A stretch of DNA of 54,054 bases from an uncultured Fretibacterium sp. (lineage in GTDB: Bacteria; Synergistota; Synergistia; Synergistales; Aminobacteriaceae), in assembly GCA_937915755.1 (NCBI GenBank), contig CALGGR010000056.1, positions 1 to 54,054 on the forward strand, written 5' to 3'. Each line of letters begins with the position of its first letter. The stretch's first letter is position 1. Below are positions 18,268-27,200 of this stretch, piece after piece. The translations under genes and the position numbers were made by a program. The notes below the pieces were generated by a model, which searched no databases, was not told the origin of the DNA, and saw nothing but the letters and a program-made list of their open reading frames with translations.

Positions 18268-19695
18268 TTGAGTCTCGTACTATTCAACGACCTCACACGA
18301 AAGAAGGAAACGTTTACGCCGATAAAGCCCGGCCATGTGAGCTTCTACTCATGCGGGCCAACGGTATATGACTTCTTCCACATAGGAAACGCAAGACCGT
18401 TCATTGTATTCGACGTTCTGAGAAGATGGCTCGAACACGAGGGCTACAAAGTAACGTTTGTGCAGAACTTCACGGACATTGACGACAAGATGATACACCG
18501 CGCGCACAGGGAAGGCATAACAGTCCCGGAGCTTGCCGAAAAGTTCATCGCTGAATACAACAAGGACGCTGACGCACTGGGAATCCGCCGGCCTGATGTA
18601 GCACCACGCGCAACCGAGCATATCCCCGAAATCATAGCGACGATTGAGCGGATAATAGCGAACGGACACGCCTACGAGTCAAACGGCGATGTGTACTTCG
18701 ACATTCAGAGCTGGCCAAAATACGGCTCACTTTGCAAACAGAACCTCGAAGACCTTGAAGCGGGCGCAAGAGTCGAACCCGGCGAAGGAAAGCGGGACCC
18801 TCTCGACTTCGCGCTCTGGAAAGCAGAGAAAACGGGCGAACCATCGTGGGAAAGTCCTTGGGGAAAGGGGCGACCGGGCTGGCACATTGAATGCTCGGCA
18901 ATGTCATCAAAATATCTCGGCGACAACATTGACATTCATTCGGGCGGGGTTGACTTGATGTTCCCGCACCACGAGAACGAGGCAGCACAGAGCGAGGCGG
19001 CTTCAGGCTCAGGAAAACCATTCGTGAACTACTGGCTTCACAACGGCTTCTTGCTCATTGACAGCGAGAAGATGGCGAAGTCATTGGGGAATTTCGTTAC
19101 GGCCAGGGACGCGCTAAAGAGATATCCACCGCTGGCAATACGATTCTTCATGCTGAGCGCACACTACAGAAGCCCGATAAACTTCAGCCATGAATCCCTC
19201 GAACAGTCAGCGGCAGGTGTCGAACGCCTCAGGAATTGCCGAAGCGATTTGGATTTTGCGGCAAAGACACGGAACGGCAGCTCAGATTTTGACGTGAGCA
19301 AATACAGGTCTCAGCTTGATGAACTTCACACGAAATTCACGGAGGCCATGAATGATGACTTTAACACGGCGGCGGCATTGGGAGTGCTATTCGATGTTGT
19401 CTACCTGATTAACACGAGCCTCAAGGAGAACGAGACGCTCCCCGAAGATTTCTTCACCCTCTCGAAGAATGCACTCGACGAATACGACTCAATACTCGGA
19501 GTAATCGGAAGTGATGACGCGGAAACCGAGAATGACGACGAGTCAGCAGAAATTGAGCGTCTAATTCAGGAGCGTGCAGAGGCGAGGAAGGCAAAGAATT
19601 TCGCAAGGTCTGACGAGATTCGAGATTCATTGAAGTCGCGGGGGATTGTCCTTGAGGATACTCCGCAGGGAACGAAATGGAAGCGTGAACTGTAA
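18268..19695 (+). CDS. cysS: Cysteinyl-tRNA synthetase
   Basis: A class I synthetase of about 475 aa. The HIGH motif appears as FFHIGNARP, and KMAKSLGN is the KMSKS equivalent. Zinc ligands are in SCGPTVYD and in WHIECSAMS, HHENE. The start is TTG, with AAAGGA about 11 bases upstream; a nearby ATG at 18258 is out of frame. The stop overlaps the ATG of the LplT-like gene (TAATG), so the two are translationally coupled. Confidence 0.95.
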   Translation: MSLVLFNDLTRKKETFTPIKPGHVSFYSCGPTVYDFFHIGNARPFIVFDVLRRWLEHEGYKVTFVQNFTDIDDKMIHRAHREGITVPELAEKFIAEYNKDADALGIRRPDVAPRATEHIPEIIATIERIIANGHAYESNGDVYFDIQSWPKYGSLCKQNLEDLEAGARVEPGEGKRDPLDFALWKAEKTGEPSWESPWGKGRPGWHIECSAMSSKYLGDNIDIHSGGVDLMFPHHENEAAQSEAASGSGKPFVNYWLHNGFLLIDSEKMAKSLGNFVTARDALKRYPPLAIRFFMLSAHYRSPINFSHESLEQSAAGVERLRNCRSDLDFAAKTRNGSSDFDVSKYRSQLDELHTKFTEAMNDDFNTAAALGVLFDVVYLINTSLKENETLPEDFFTLSKNALDEYDSILGVIGSDDAETENDDESAEIERLIQERAEARKAKNFARSDEIRDSLKSRGIVLEDTPQGTKWKREL

Positions 19696-20954
19696 TGCTG
19701 AAACTTTTATTTGTGCGGAAATTCATGCCTTTGTTCCTGACGCAGTTTCTTGGGGCGTTCAACGATAATTTCTTCAAGAGCGCGTTGATGATGCTGATAA
19801 CGTACAGGATTGGCGACGCATCAGGTGTCGACCCCCGTATTCTTGTGAACGCTGCGGCGGGAGTGTTCATACTTCCGTTCTTCTTATTTGCTCCGACTGC
19901 CTCAGATTTGGCTGACAGGTACGACCGCTCAACTCTAATGCGATGGGTGAAGTTCGCGGAGATTGTGGTTATGTCGGGTGCGGCGTTCGGGTTCTGGCTG
20001 GGTAATGCGTGGCTCTTAATGGCGGTATTGTTCCTTATGGGAGCGCAGTCAGCATTCTTCAGCCCCGCGAAATACAGCATACTTCCTCAGCATCTTCATG
20101 AGGACGAACTCATTGCGGGCAACGGCCTGATCCAGATGGGTACATACCTGGCAATTCTCACGGGAACGATAGCTGGGGGCTTGATGATTCTCAAGGAGAA
20201 CGGGATATACTGGGTAGGCGGACTTGCTGTAACGATTGCGGCGTTAGGGTGGTTCTTCTCAATGTTCATACCGCCGACGAAACCGATAGACCCATCGCGC
20301 CCCGTGTCATTCCGAATCGTGAAGCGCACGATCGAGATGTTCCGCGACGTTTACCCTATGCGAAAAGTTTTCGGGTCGATGCTTGCGATCTCGTGGTTCT
20401 GGCTGGTGGGGTCGGTGTTCTTGGCACAGTTCCCGACATATTCACGGCTCATACTCGGAACTGACGAGAGCGTTGCCACGGCATTCCTAGCGATATTCTC
20501 ATGCGGAATTGGAATAGGCTCGATGTTCTGCGACTCGCTCCTAAAAGGAAAGGTAACCTCAAAATATGTCCCGGCTGCGGCATACGGCATAGCTATTGCG
20601 AGCGTGCTTCTGTGGTACGTGAGCAACCGTCCTCCAGTTCCAGAGGGCACACCGATTATCGGGGCTTGGGAGTTCTTCAGCCGTCCCGAGAATTTCATGA
20701 TAACGGCTTGCCTATTCGTGATAGCGTTCTGCGGTGGACTTTACATTGTGCCATTGTACGCAGTAATGCAGACTGAGGCAGGCGACAAGGTATCGGGAGT
20801 AATAGCCTGCTCAAACATAACGGACTCGATATTCATGGCGATTGCGGCATTGGGCGCGGGTGTACTGATTTCGTGGGGGATAAGTATTCCGCAACTGTTC
20901 CTGACGATGGGGCCGACGACGTTTATTGTTGGGCTTCTTGTTGGACTGATATAG
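19695..20954 (+). CDS. LplT-like MFS lysophospholipid transporter
   Basis: About 419 aa with around 12 membrane segments. The start FLTQFLGAFNDNFFKSALMM is the hallmark of the LplT branch of the major facilitator family, which flips lysophospholipids across the inner membrane for re-acylation. The usual acyltransferase/AAS domain is not fused here and is not a neighbour. The gene overlaps the cysS stop by one base and is followed by a terminator. Confidence 0.82.
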   Translation: MLKLLFVRKFMPLFLTQFLGAFNDNFFKSALMMLITYRIGDASGVDPRILVNAAAGVFILPFFLFAPTASDLADRYDRSTLMRWVKFAEIVVMSGAAFGFWLGNAWLLMAVLFLMGAQSAFFSPAKYSILPQHLHEDELIAGNGLIQMGTYLAILTGTIAGGLMILKENGIYWVGGLAVTIAALGWFFSMFIPPTKPIDPSRPVSFRIVKRTIEMFRDVYPMRKVFGSMLAISWFWLVGSVFLAQFPTYSRLILGTDESVATAFLAIFSCGIGIGSMFCDSLLKGKVTSKYVPAAAYGIAIASVLLWYVSNRPPVPEGTPIIGAWEFFSRPENFMITACLFVIAFCGGLYIVPLYAVMQTEAGDKVSGVIACSNITDSIFMAIAALGAGVLISWGISIPQLFLTMGPTTFIVGLLVGLI

Positions 20955-20959
20955 AAATT

Positions 20960-20997
20960 ATGCCCTGTCTTCATATTGGAGATGGGGCATTTTTTTA
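20960..20997 (+). terminator. Intrinsic terminator after the cysS-lplT unit
   Basis: ATGCCC pairs with GGGCAT around an imperfect stem containing TCT/AGA, followed by seven T. It isolates the downstream peptide/radical SAM cassette, which begins with its own promoter a few bases later. Confidence 0.75.
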
Positions 20998-21001
20998 GGT
21001 C

Positions 21002-21036
21002 TTGACAGCCCCCCCCCCCCCTTTTTGTGTTATATT
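21002..21036 (+). promoter_or_regulatory. Promoter with a 13-C tract in its spacer (possible phase-variable switch)
   Basis: A perfect -35 (TTGACA, 21002-21007) is followed by a 13-base C run (21009-21021) and a good -10 (TATATT, 21031-21036). The spacer is 23 bp, too long for efficient use; loss of 5 to 7 C would give 16-18 bp. Homopolymer tracts between -35 and -10 that change length by slippage are a known phase-variation device (for example Neisseria porA). The tract length could also be mis-assembled. Confidence 0.6.
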
Positions 21037-21072
21037 ACACGTACAAAAATTGAAAAAGGGAGGTGGGTAACA

Positions 21073-21171
21073 ATGATCGTTTACGAAGAGCCTAATGAAG
21101 CCTACGTTGAAACCTCACAATGCTTTACGGACAACGAAGGCGGAGCGTGCGGCGGTTCATGGAGCCATTAA
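21073..21171 (+). CDS. 32-aa Cys/Gly-rich putative RiPP precursor
   Basis: A short ORF behind a very strong ribosome site (AGGGAGGTGG). The N-terminal half, MIVYEEPNEAYVETSQ, is acidic and leader-like. The C-terminal half, CFTDNEGGACGGSWSH, has Cys17, Cys26, four Gly and one Trp, which suits a modified core with a thioether or other radical-installed crosslink. It lies 69 nt before a radical SAM/SPASM maturase, separated by a leaky terminator, the usual layout for a highly expressed precursor. I cannot place it in a named RiPP class. Confidence 0.7.
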   Translation: MIVYEEPNEAYVETSQCFTDNEGGACGGSWSH

Positions 21172-21182
21172 TTACGGAAACC

Positions 21183-21217
21183 AGGCGGGTTGCTCTTGAG
21201 GGAGTGCCTGCCTTTTT
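21183..21217 (+). terminator. Terminator/attenuator between precursor peptide and maturase
   Basis: AGGCGGG (21183-21189) pairs with CCTGCCT (21207-21213, one G-U pair), continuing partly inward with CTC/GAG, and is followed by five T. It would let most transcripts stop after the peptide while some read through into the enzyme gene. Confidence 0.7.
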
Positions 21218-21240
21218 GTATGACAGGAAGGTGAAATTCA

Positions 21241-22518
21241 GTGAAGCACAAAGCATCTGTATTCAACTATTACTTTGCTCTTGATAACGGAATGACAGGA
21301 ATATTCAACACACTAAGCGGCTCTATTATTGGTCTTCCTGATGATGACTGCGAAAAACTGAAGAATGACAGCAGCGCACTCAAACAAAATATACAGGACT
21401 CGCTTATCTCAAAAGGTTTCTTAGTGCCATACGTTCTGAATGAGTATGACGCTGTACACATGAAGCGTATCAAGAGCATATTGAACAACGACGTTTCATT
21501 CTACAGGATATTGACTACTCTGGATTGCAACGCCAGATGTTTTTACTGTTACGAGGGTAAAAGCAGGGCCGAATATATGGACTTATCTGTTGCGGAACAG
21601 ACAGCGAAATTCATCATCGACCACATTAACGAAAGGCGGTGCATTCTCCAGTGGTTTGGCGGCGAGCCTCTGATGAACACAAAGGTTATTGACCTCATTT
21701 CCGGTATGCTCAGGGAAAATTTAGGCGATGAAAAAATTCGTCCCGTGATGATAACTAATGCTTCTCTTGCAGACGATGAAATTATAGGCAAGATGAAAGA
21801 CGCGTGGAACTTATACCTTCTTCAAATCACATTGGATGGGACATCAGAAGAATATAACCGCCGGAAAAATTACATCTCCGTCAAGAACCCTTTCGAGCTT
21901 GTGATCGAGAACATCAAGAATGTGCTTCGGGCTGGTATTAAGGTCAGCTTGCGGTTGAATTACGATAAGAATAATTACCTGAATTTATGCGAGCTTGTCG
22001 AATACTTGAAATCAGAGGGCCTAAACAGGGAGGAGAATTTCACTATATATTCGTATCCTGTCTTCAGCATCAGACAAGATGTAACGCCCAATGTGTCAGG
22101 CAAAGAGGAATGGTTCGCAATCCAGAGAGCACTGATGAAGAATGAATTTCTCTCACCGAAAGAAGCCTTTGCCCTCAGAACAAGAAGAGTCCAGTGTTAC
22201 GGATGTTCGTCAAAAAGTTTTATCGTCATGCCGAACGGAGAACTCTTCAAGTGTACTTTGTCAATGAAAAACCCTTCTGAGAGAGTCGGCGACATATGGA
22301 ATGGGATAACCAATTACGAAGTTATGGGTAAATGGTGCGATACTTCGGTTACTGAGAATTGTGCTGCGTGCTGTTTCCTGCCTATATGTCAAGGCGGGTG
22401 CCGCGCAGGAGTTTTTGACTACACTTCTGATTTATGCTTTCCGCAGAAAAATTTTGTTGATGATGTACTCAGAGAACGCATCAAGTATCTTAATGCTTCA
22501 GGCAAAAAGGAGAATTAG
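21241..22518 (+). CDS. Radical SAM/SPASM peptide maturase
   Basis: About 425 aa. The N-terminal ~85 residues resemble the substrate-peptide-binding region of such maturases (SVFNYYFALDNGMTGIFNTLSG). The radical SAM motif is CNARCFYC (Cys96, Cys100, Cys103; CX3CX2C), followed by WFGGEPL and QITLDGTSEEYNRR. The SPASM domain has a CX10GX4C start (from Cys322: C..IVMPNGELFKC) and a CAACCFLPICQGGC block (CX2CX5CX3C) with a further downstream Cys, ligands for two auxiliary Fe-S clusters. It installs radical-based crosslinks or epimerisations in a small peptide, presumably the one encoded just upstream. The start is GTG after AGGAAGGTG. No protease or exporter gene adjoins. Confidence 0.9.
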   Translation: MKHKASVFNYYFALDNGMTGIFNTLSGSIIGLPDDDCEKLKNDSSALKQNIQDSLISKGFLVPYVLNEYDAVHMKRIKSILNNDVSFYRILTTLDCNARCFYCYEGKSRAEYMDLSVAEQTAKFIIDHINERRCILQWFGGEPLMNTKVIDLISGMLRENLGDEKIRPVMITNASLADDEIIGKMKDAWNLYLLQITLDGTSEEYNRRKNYISVKNPFELVIENIKNVLRAGIKVSLRLNYDKNNYLNLCELVEYLKSEGLNREENFTIYSYPVFSIRQDVTPNVSGKEEWFAIQRALMKNEFLSPKEAFALRTRRVQCYGCSSKSFIVMPNGELFKCTLSMKNPSERVGDIWNGITNYEVMGKWCDTSVTENCAACCFLPICQGGCRAGVFDYTSDLCFPQKNFVDDVLRERIKYLNASGKKEN

Positions 22519-22610
22519 CGTGTATCACATTGCGTTTACAGAGCCGGTAAAAATTTTTAACCCTGTCAACATTTTTTTGTCGGAAAAACGAGGCAGTTAC
22601 AGCTGACATC

Positions 22611-22638
22611 TTGCACAAAATTATAAAACGTGTATAAT
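22611..22638 (+). promoter_or_regulatory. smpB promoter, placing the RNA start at or next to the ATG
   Basis: TTGCAC (22611-22616) and TATAAT (22633-22638) are 16 bp apart. Transcription would begin about 22645, only a couple of bases before the smpB ATG at 22647. Confidence 0.65.
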
Positions 22639-22646
22639 TCACATCC

Positions 22647-23135
22647 ATGTCTAGTTCAACTCATAGCAACGACAAGAAGGTAGCTATAAATCGCAAGGCG
22701 AGGCACGATTACTTCATACTCGACACGTTCGAGTGCGGAATAGTTTTGACAGGAACGGAGATAAAGAGCGTAAGGGCAGGAAATTTAAACTTGAAGGACT
22801 CGTACGCCTCATTAGAAAACGGCGAGCTATGGCTTTTGGGGGTACATATCTCACCATACGAGAAGGGAACATACTACAACCACGAACCTGAACGCGACAG
22901 AAAGCTCCTGATGCACAAGAACGAGATACTCCGTCTCAGGAACAAGACCCGCGAGAAAGGTTTAACCCTTGTGCCTCTGAGTGTTTACATTAAGGACGGA
23001 AAACGCGCAAAAGTTGAGCTTGGTCTCGCAAAAGGGCGAACTGCTCACGACAAGCGCGACATGATAGCCGACAGGGACGCTAAGAGGACGATTGCACGAG
23101 CTGTGAGGGGAAAAGGACGAGACTACGAAGACTAG
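22647..23135 (+). CDS. smpB: SsrA-binding protein SmpB
   Basis: About 162 aa, the normal length. It shows AINRKARHDYFILDTFECGIVLTGTEIKSVR, GELWLLGVHISPY, and DRKLLMHKNEILRL; the positively charged C-terminal tail (DKRDMIADRDAKRTIARAVRG) is present. It binds tmRNA and delivers it to stalled ribosomes. The tmRNA gene follows by 8 nt, a typical pairing. There is no ribosome binding site before the ATG, and the promoter position suggests a leaderless message. Confidence 0.96.
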   Translation: MSSSTHSNDKKVAINRKARHDYFILDTFECGIVLTGTEIKSVRAGNLNLKDSYASLENGELWLLGVHISPYEKGTYYNHEPERDRKLLMHKNEILRLRNKTREKGLTLVPLSVYIKDGKRAKVELGLAKGRTAHDKRDMIADRDAKRTIARAVRGKGRDYED

Positions 23136-23142
23136 CTTTCAC

Positions 23143-23494
23143 GGGGGCGATAGGTTTCGACAGCGTGAAGGAGGGTCTGAAGGAGCAGGCCGGGGAAAGT
23201 CTGTAATCACCCGTAAAACTTCGGACAAAACAATAAAAGTCGAAGATAATTTCGCATTAGCGGCTTAGGCTAGCTACACCAAAGGACGGACAATGCTGGT
23301 GGTTCGCCGGAGGTGTCATGAAAACCAGCTCCCCGCCATGTAGAGAGTTCCGGCATGGTGATAGACCCGTAAGAACTCTGGAAAGGTTAAAGTTTGTCCC
23401 TGTACTTGACCCGACGACAATGAACAGTGAATAAGCCTGTAGAGCCGTCATGATTGGCCCACGTTGGACGGGAGTTCGATTCTCCCCGCCTCCA
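23143..23494 (+). ncRNA. ssrA: Transfer-messenger RNA
   Basis: The 5' end GGGGGCGATAGGTTTCGACA and the 3' end with a T-arm (GGGAGTTCGATTCTCCC) and CGCCTCCA form the tRNA-like domain; GGGGGCG pairs with CGCCTCC (23487-23493, one G-U). CCA is not encoded. The tag reading frame ends at TAG (23266-23268) and gives DKTIKVEDNFALAA; the first one or two residues are uncertain because I cannot fix the resume codon. The ending ALAA is the standard degradation signal. Confidence 0.95.
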
Positions 23495-24239
23495 TTTCTA
23501 TGATTGAAGATGAAAAGATTATTAGCTGTCGCAATACAGTGAATTACTCCGCCTATAGAGGCTGGAGCTTCCTGATTCAACGAGGTCTGCACCGCGATTT
23601 TCATCAGTGTGTCTAACGTCCTCTCCAAATGAGTGCTTTCTTCCTTCATAGACGGAGCGCTCTGCTATCCTAGCTCACTCAGTGGTATTGGTTTTTCTGC
23701 TCTGGCCAAATATTTTCTGCACGTGCCGCCCCGTATATCTGGTTTACTTGAGTATTTTTGAAACTATAGCACGCTTAACTTAACTTGCGCAATTCATCTC
23801 ATGATAAAGGAAGAAGCGGAGTCTGAAGTTCGCAGTGTAAGCAATGCAGGCGGAGGCTGTGAGGCTGTAATTCTTGCATGCTATGGCAAACTAGTGAAGT
23901 CTTACTCGACTGAAATCGAGCGCTTCCAGCCGTCTTAATTGGCCGGACTGCCTGTCTGCATATTCGGCCGAATCTCAGTACACAGATACAGGTGCGGGTG
24001 CTTCTCCTAAATACGAGGGTCATGCGGGGTCTTACTGTCACCAGCAAGGACTTCTGTCTCTTCGGGGCTATGTTAGATTGCGCGGGGGTTAAGAATGCCT
24101 GCTTTCGTAAGTCTATATCTCTACGTCTCATATCTACGTTAAGGAACGTGTAACACAAAAAGAGAAAAAATGGTAAACTTAACTAAAATTACGAGTGTGC
24201 TGCGGCGTTTATCAAAATCTATCACAAGGAGGCTTAATC
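23495..24239. other. Gene-poor gap after tmRNA
   Basis: About 700 bp without a convincing gene. A 46-codon plus-strand frame near 23801 (MIKEEAESEVRSVSNAGGG...) has no ribosome site, and the long minus frame 23799-24158 has Arg/Ser/Cys-rich composition unlike a protein. The 3' end of tmRNA is a common integration site, so this may be the eroded remnant of an island, but I see no integrase or repeated tmRNA end. AAGGAGG at the right edge serves the next gene. Confidence 0.4.
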
Positions 24240-27200
24240 ATGTACAAAAAGTTTGCAGTGCTCTTCTTCATGGCCGTAACTTTCTGCTCTATATTCCCAG
24301 AAGCCTCGCGCTCTGATGAACTTCCAACGGGTTACGTCCAAAGCCCTGTCGACAAATCTCAGCTCGAAGAAGAACTCCCAATCCTCCGCAATCCTGACTC
24401 AAAATACCCCGTCAGCCTCAGAGATAATCCCCTCCCAATATCCTACGACATGAGGGTGCACAGCAGAGTCCCATCCCCTCGCAATCAACACCCTTGGGCT
24501 ACATGCTGGGCTCACGCTGCCATAGGCTCAATCGAGACTGCATACATCACTCAGGGATACTCAAGCGACATTAACCTCTCCGAAATGCACCTCGCATACT
24601 TCGTCTACGGAGACACACGACCCGGAAAATCTTTCGGCCTTCCTGATTATGACGATGGCATTCTCGGAAATGGCGGAAACGCTGACATGGCCGTCGCTTT
24701 CTTGTCCAAAATGGGAACGGTCAGCGAGTCCGTACTGCCTTACAGCAACACAAGCCCCGACAGATTCCCAGAGGACTACAAGCCTTCCGGTATTCGCCTG
24801 AAATCCGCTTACTACTTGGCCTCACCGTCAACAGGTCCAGACCAAATCAAACGCTTCATCGTTGAGACCGGCGCTGTCCAGATAAGCTACTACAACGTCG
24901 ACTCCTCATACTACAAAGGCGATTCGGGAATGACAACGTTCTATAACAAATCAGGCGGGTACAGCACAAATCATGCCGTTTTGCTCATAGGCTGGGACGA
25001 CAATTTCCCACGCGAAAACTTCCCTCGAGACTCGCGTCCCAAAAGTAACGGCGCTTGGCTGGTTCGTAACTCTTGGGGGAATTCATGGTACTCAAGCCGC
25101 TACAGGAAGCTTGTCGGCGATGACGGCTGCTTCTGGATGTCCTACGAACAATACATGACCGGTGCAGTAATCTTCATACCTGCAAAATCTGAAAAGGGCC
25201 TCAGGCATTATGGCTATGATGACTTGGGATATTGCTCGAAAATTGACTCAGATTGGTGCGCTAACATCTTCAAGGCTGAGGGCAACGAGAGCTTCAAGTA
25301 CGTCGGCTTCCACACTGCCGCCAAAAACGCAAGCTATGACATCTACATTTACGACTTGGGTACTGAAACTCCAGACTCTCCCGTCAATGGGACTCTCATC
25401 GAGAGCGTGAAAGATGGTTATGCTCCCTACCTTGGGTATTACACCGTCGAAGTCGAAGGCAAAATCTCAGCTGGCCATTACTTCTCCGTCGTCATGAAAA
25501 GCGACAAGTCCTTTGCCTGCGAAGATGTTTTGCATTGGGGAAACGGTAACATCTACTCTGACCCAGTGTGCAATCCCGGCGAGACTTACAGCTCATCGGA
25601 CGGCGAATCTTGGAGGGAGCGAAGTAAGAACGTCTGCATAAAAGCCTTCACAGTCCCAGATAGCAACACTAACCCGGAATTAAAGGCCGTCGAAATCAGC
25701 AGCAATAATTTCCCTGATAAAGTTCTTCGCGATTACCTCAGGGATTTTGACCTCGACGAAAACGGCTATCTTAGCTCTCACGAAATCGAGATCGTTAAAT
25801 CAATAACCCTCCCCAATTCCGGCCTGCATTCGATGAAAGGTGTCGAGCTGCTCACGCACATCGTCAGCATCGACATCAGCGGAAACTACCTGAACGTCCT
25901 CGACCTTTCCGCAAATACGGCCATGAAATCCCTGAAGTGTTACAGCCAGGATGCAAGCGGACTCGTTCTCACAAAGCTCGGCGATAATCTCTACAGCGTC
26001 AACCTCAAAAATTACATTTCTGGCGACATCAGAAGGATCATTCCTGAAAGCGTTAAGGTCAGTTCGGGCGACATCAGTTACAACAGTGAGACAGGAATCG
26101 CTGAGTTCTCGTTCATTGCTTCAAGCGTTTACTACGAGTATGATACGGGCTGGGGCGGTCAGACTTTGGGCGTTACTGCTCACACTCGCTACAATGATGA
26201 AAACTTCGTGAACATCGACAACATAAATTTCCCTGACGACAAATTCAGAGCATTCGTTAAACGTTATGACAAAGATAATGACGGCTGGCTCTCGTTGTCC
26301 GAAAGAAACAATGTCTCCCAAATGCTAATCATAAATGTCGGGAAATTTTCATCCATTAAGGGTGTCGAGTTCTTCACGGCTTTGGTGGAGTTGAAATGCT
26401 CGTATCACAATCTCTCAGCTCTCGATGTCAGGAATATGACGACCCTCAAAAAGCTTAATTGCGCCGGCAACAATCTCTCGGAACTAAACGTCAGCTATAA
26501 CTCAGCGCTTGAAGAACTGGATTGCTCAAGCAACAATATAGCTGCCCTCGACGTCAGCAAGAACTCTGCACTCAGAATACTCTCATGCGGAAGCAACCTA
26601 ATAACCTCGCTCGATGTCAGCAGCAACACAGCACTCACTAAGCTCTCATGCGGAAGCAACCCCATAACCACGCTCGATGTCAGTGGTAATTCGGCTCTCA
26701 GGGAACTTTCTTGTGGCGGCACCGCTATAACCGCCATTGATGTCAGCAAAAACACAGCCTTGAGCGTCCTCTCATGCGGCGGCACTGCTATAACCTCCCT
26801 TGACGTGAGCAATAACGAGGCTTTGACAGAGCTTGGCTGCTCCGGAACTCAGCTCACGGCCATCGATGTCAGCAAGAACACAGCCCTCAGGGAACTGTCA
26901 TGCTACGAAAACAAGATTTCAGCTCTTGATCTCAGCAACAATAAGTTGTTGACCAGACTCTACGCTGAGCGATGCGAATTACTCTCTCTTGACCTCAGCG
27001 CGAACTTGAGGCTTGAACGTCTTTACTGCCATGAAAATCACCTCTCAGAGCTTGACCTCAGTAATCACACAAAGCTCATAGGTGCTGTAGCTTCAGGGCC
27101 GTCAGGTGCTGCAGGCGGCACTATCTACAGAAATCAGACAAGGAACGGCCTCAAAGCACGCTACTCGGACGGGAAATACTCGGTCAACCTTAATGATTAC

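Noticed and set aside
22540..22590. Terminator after the radical SAM gene
   Set aside because: The AT-rich near-palindrome GGTAAAAATTTTTAACC followed by a T7 run is suggestive, but the stem is too weak to list as a feature.
23799..24158. 119-aa minus-strand frame in the gap after tmRNA
   Set aside because: It has no ribosome site, Arg/Ser/Cys-rich random-looking composition, and no recognisable domain.
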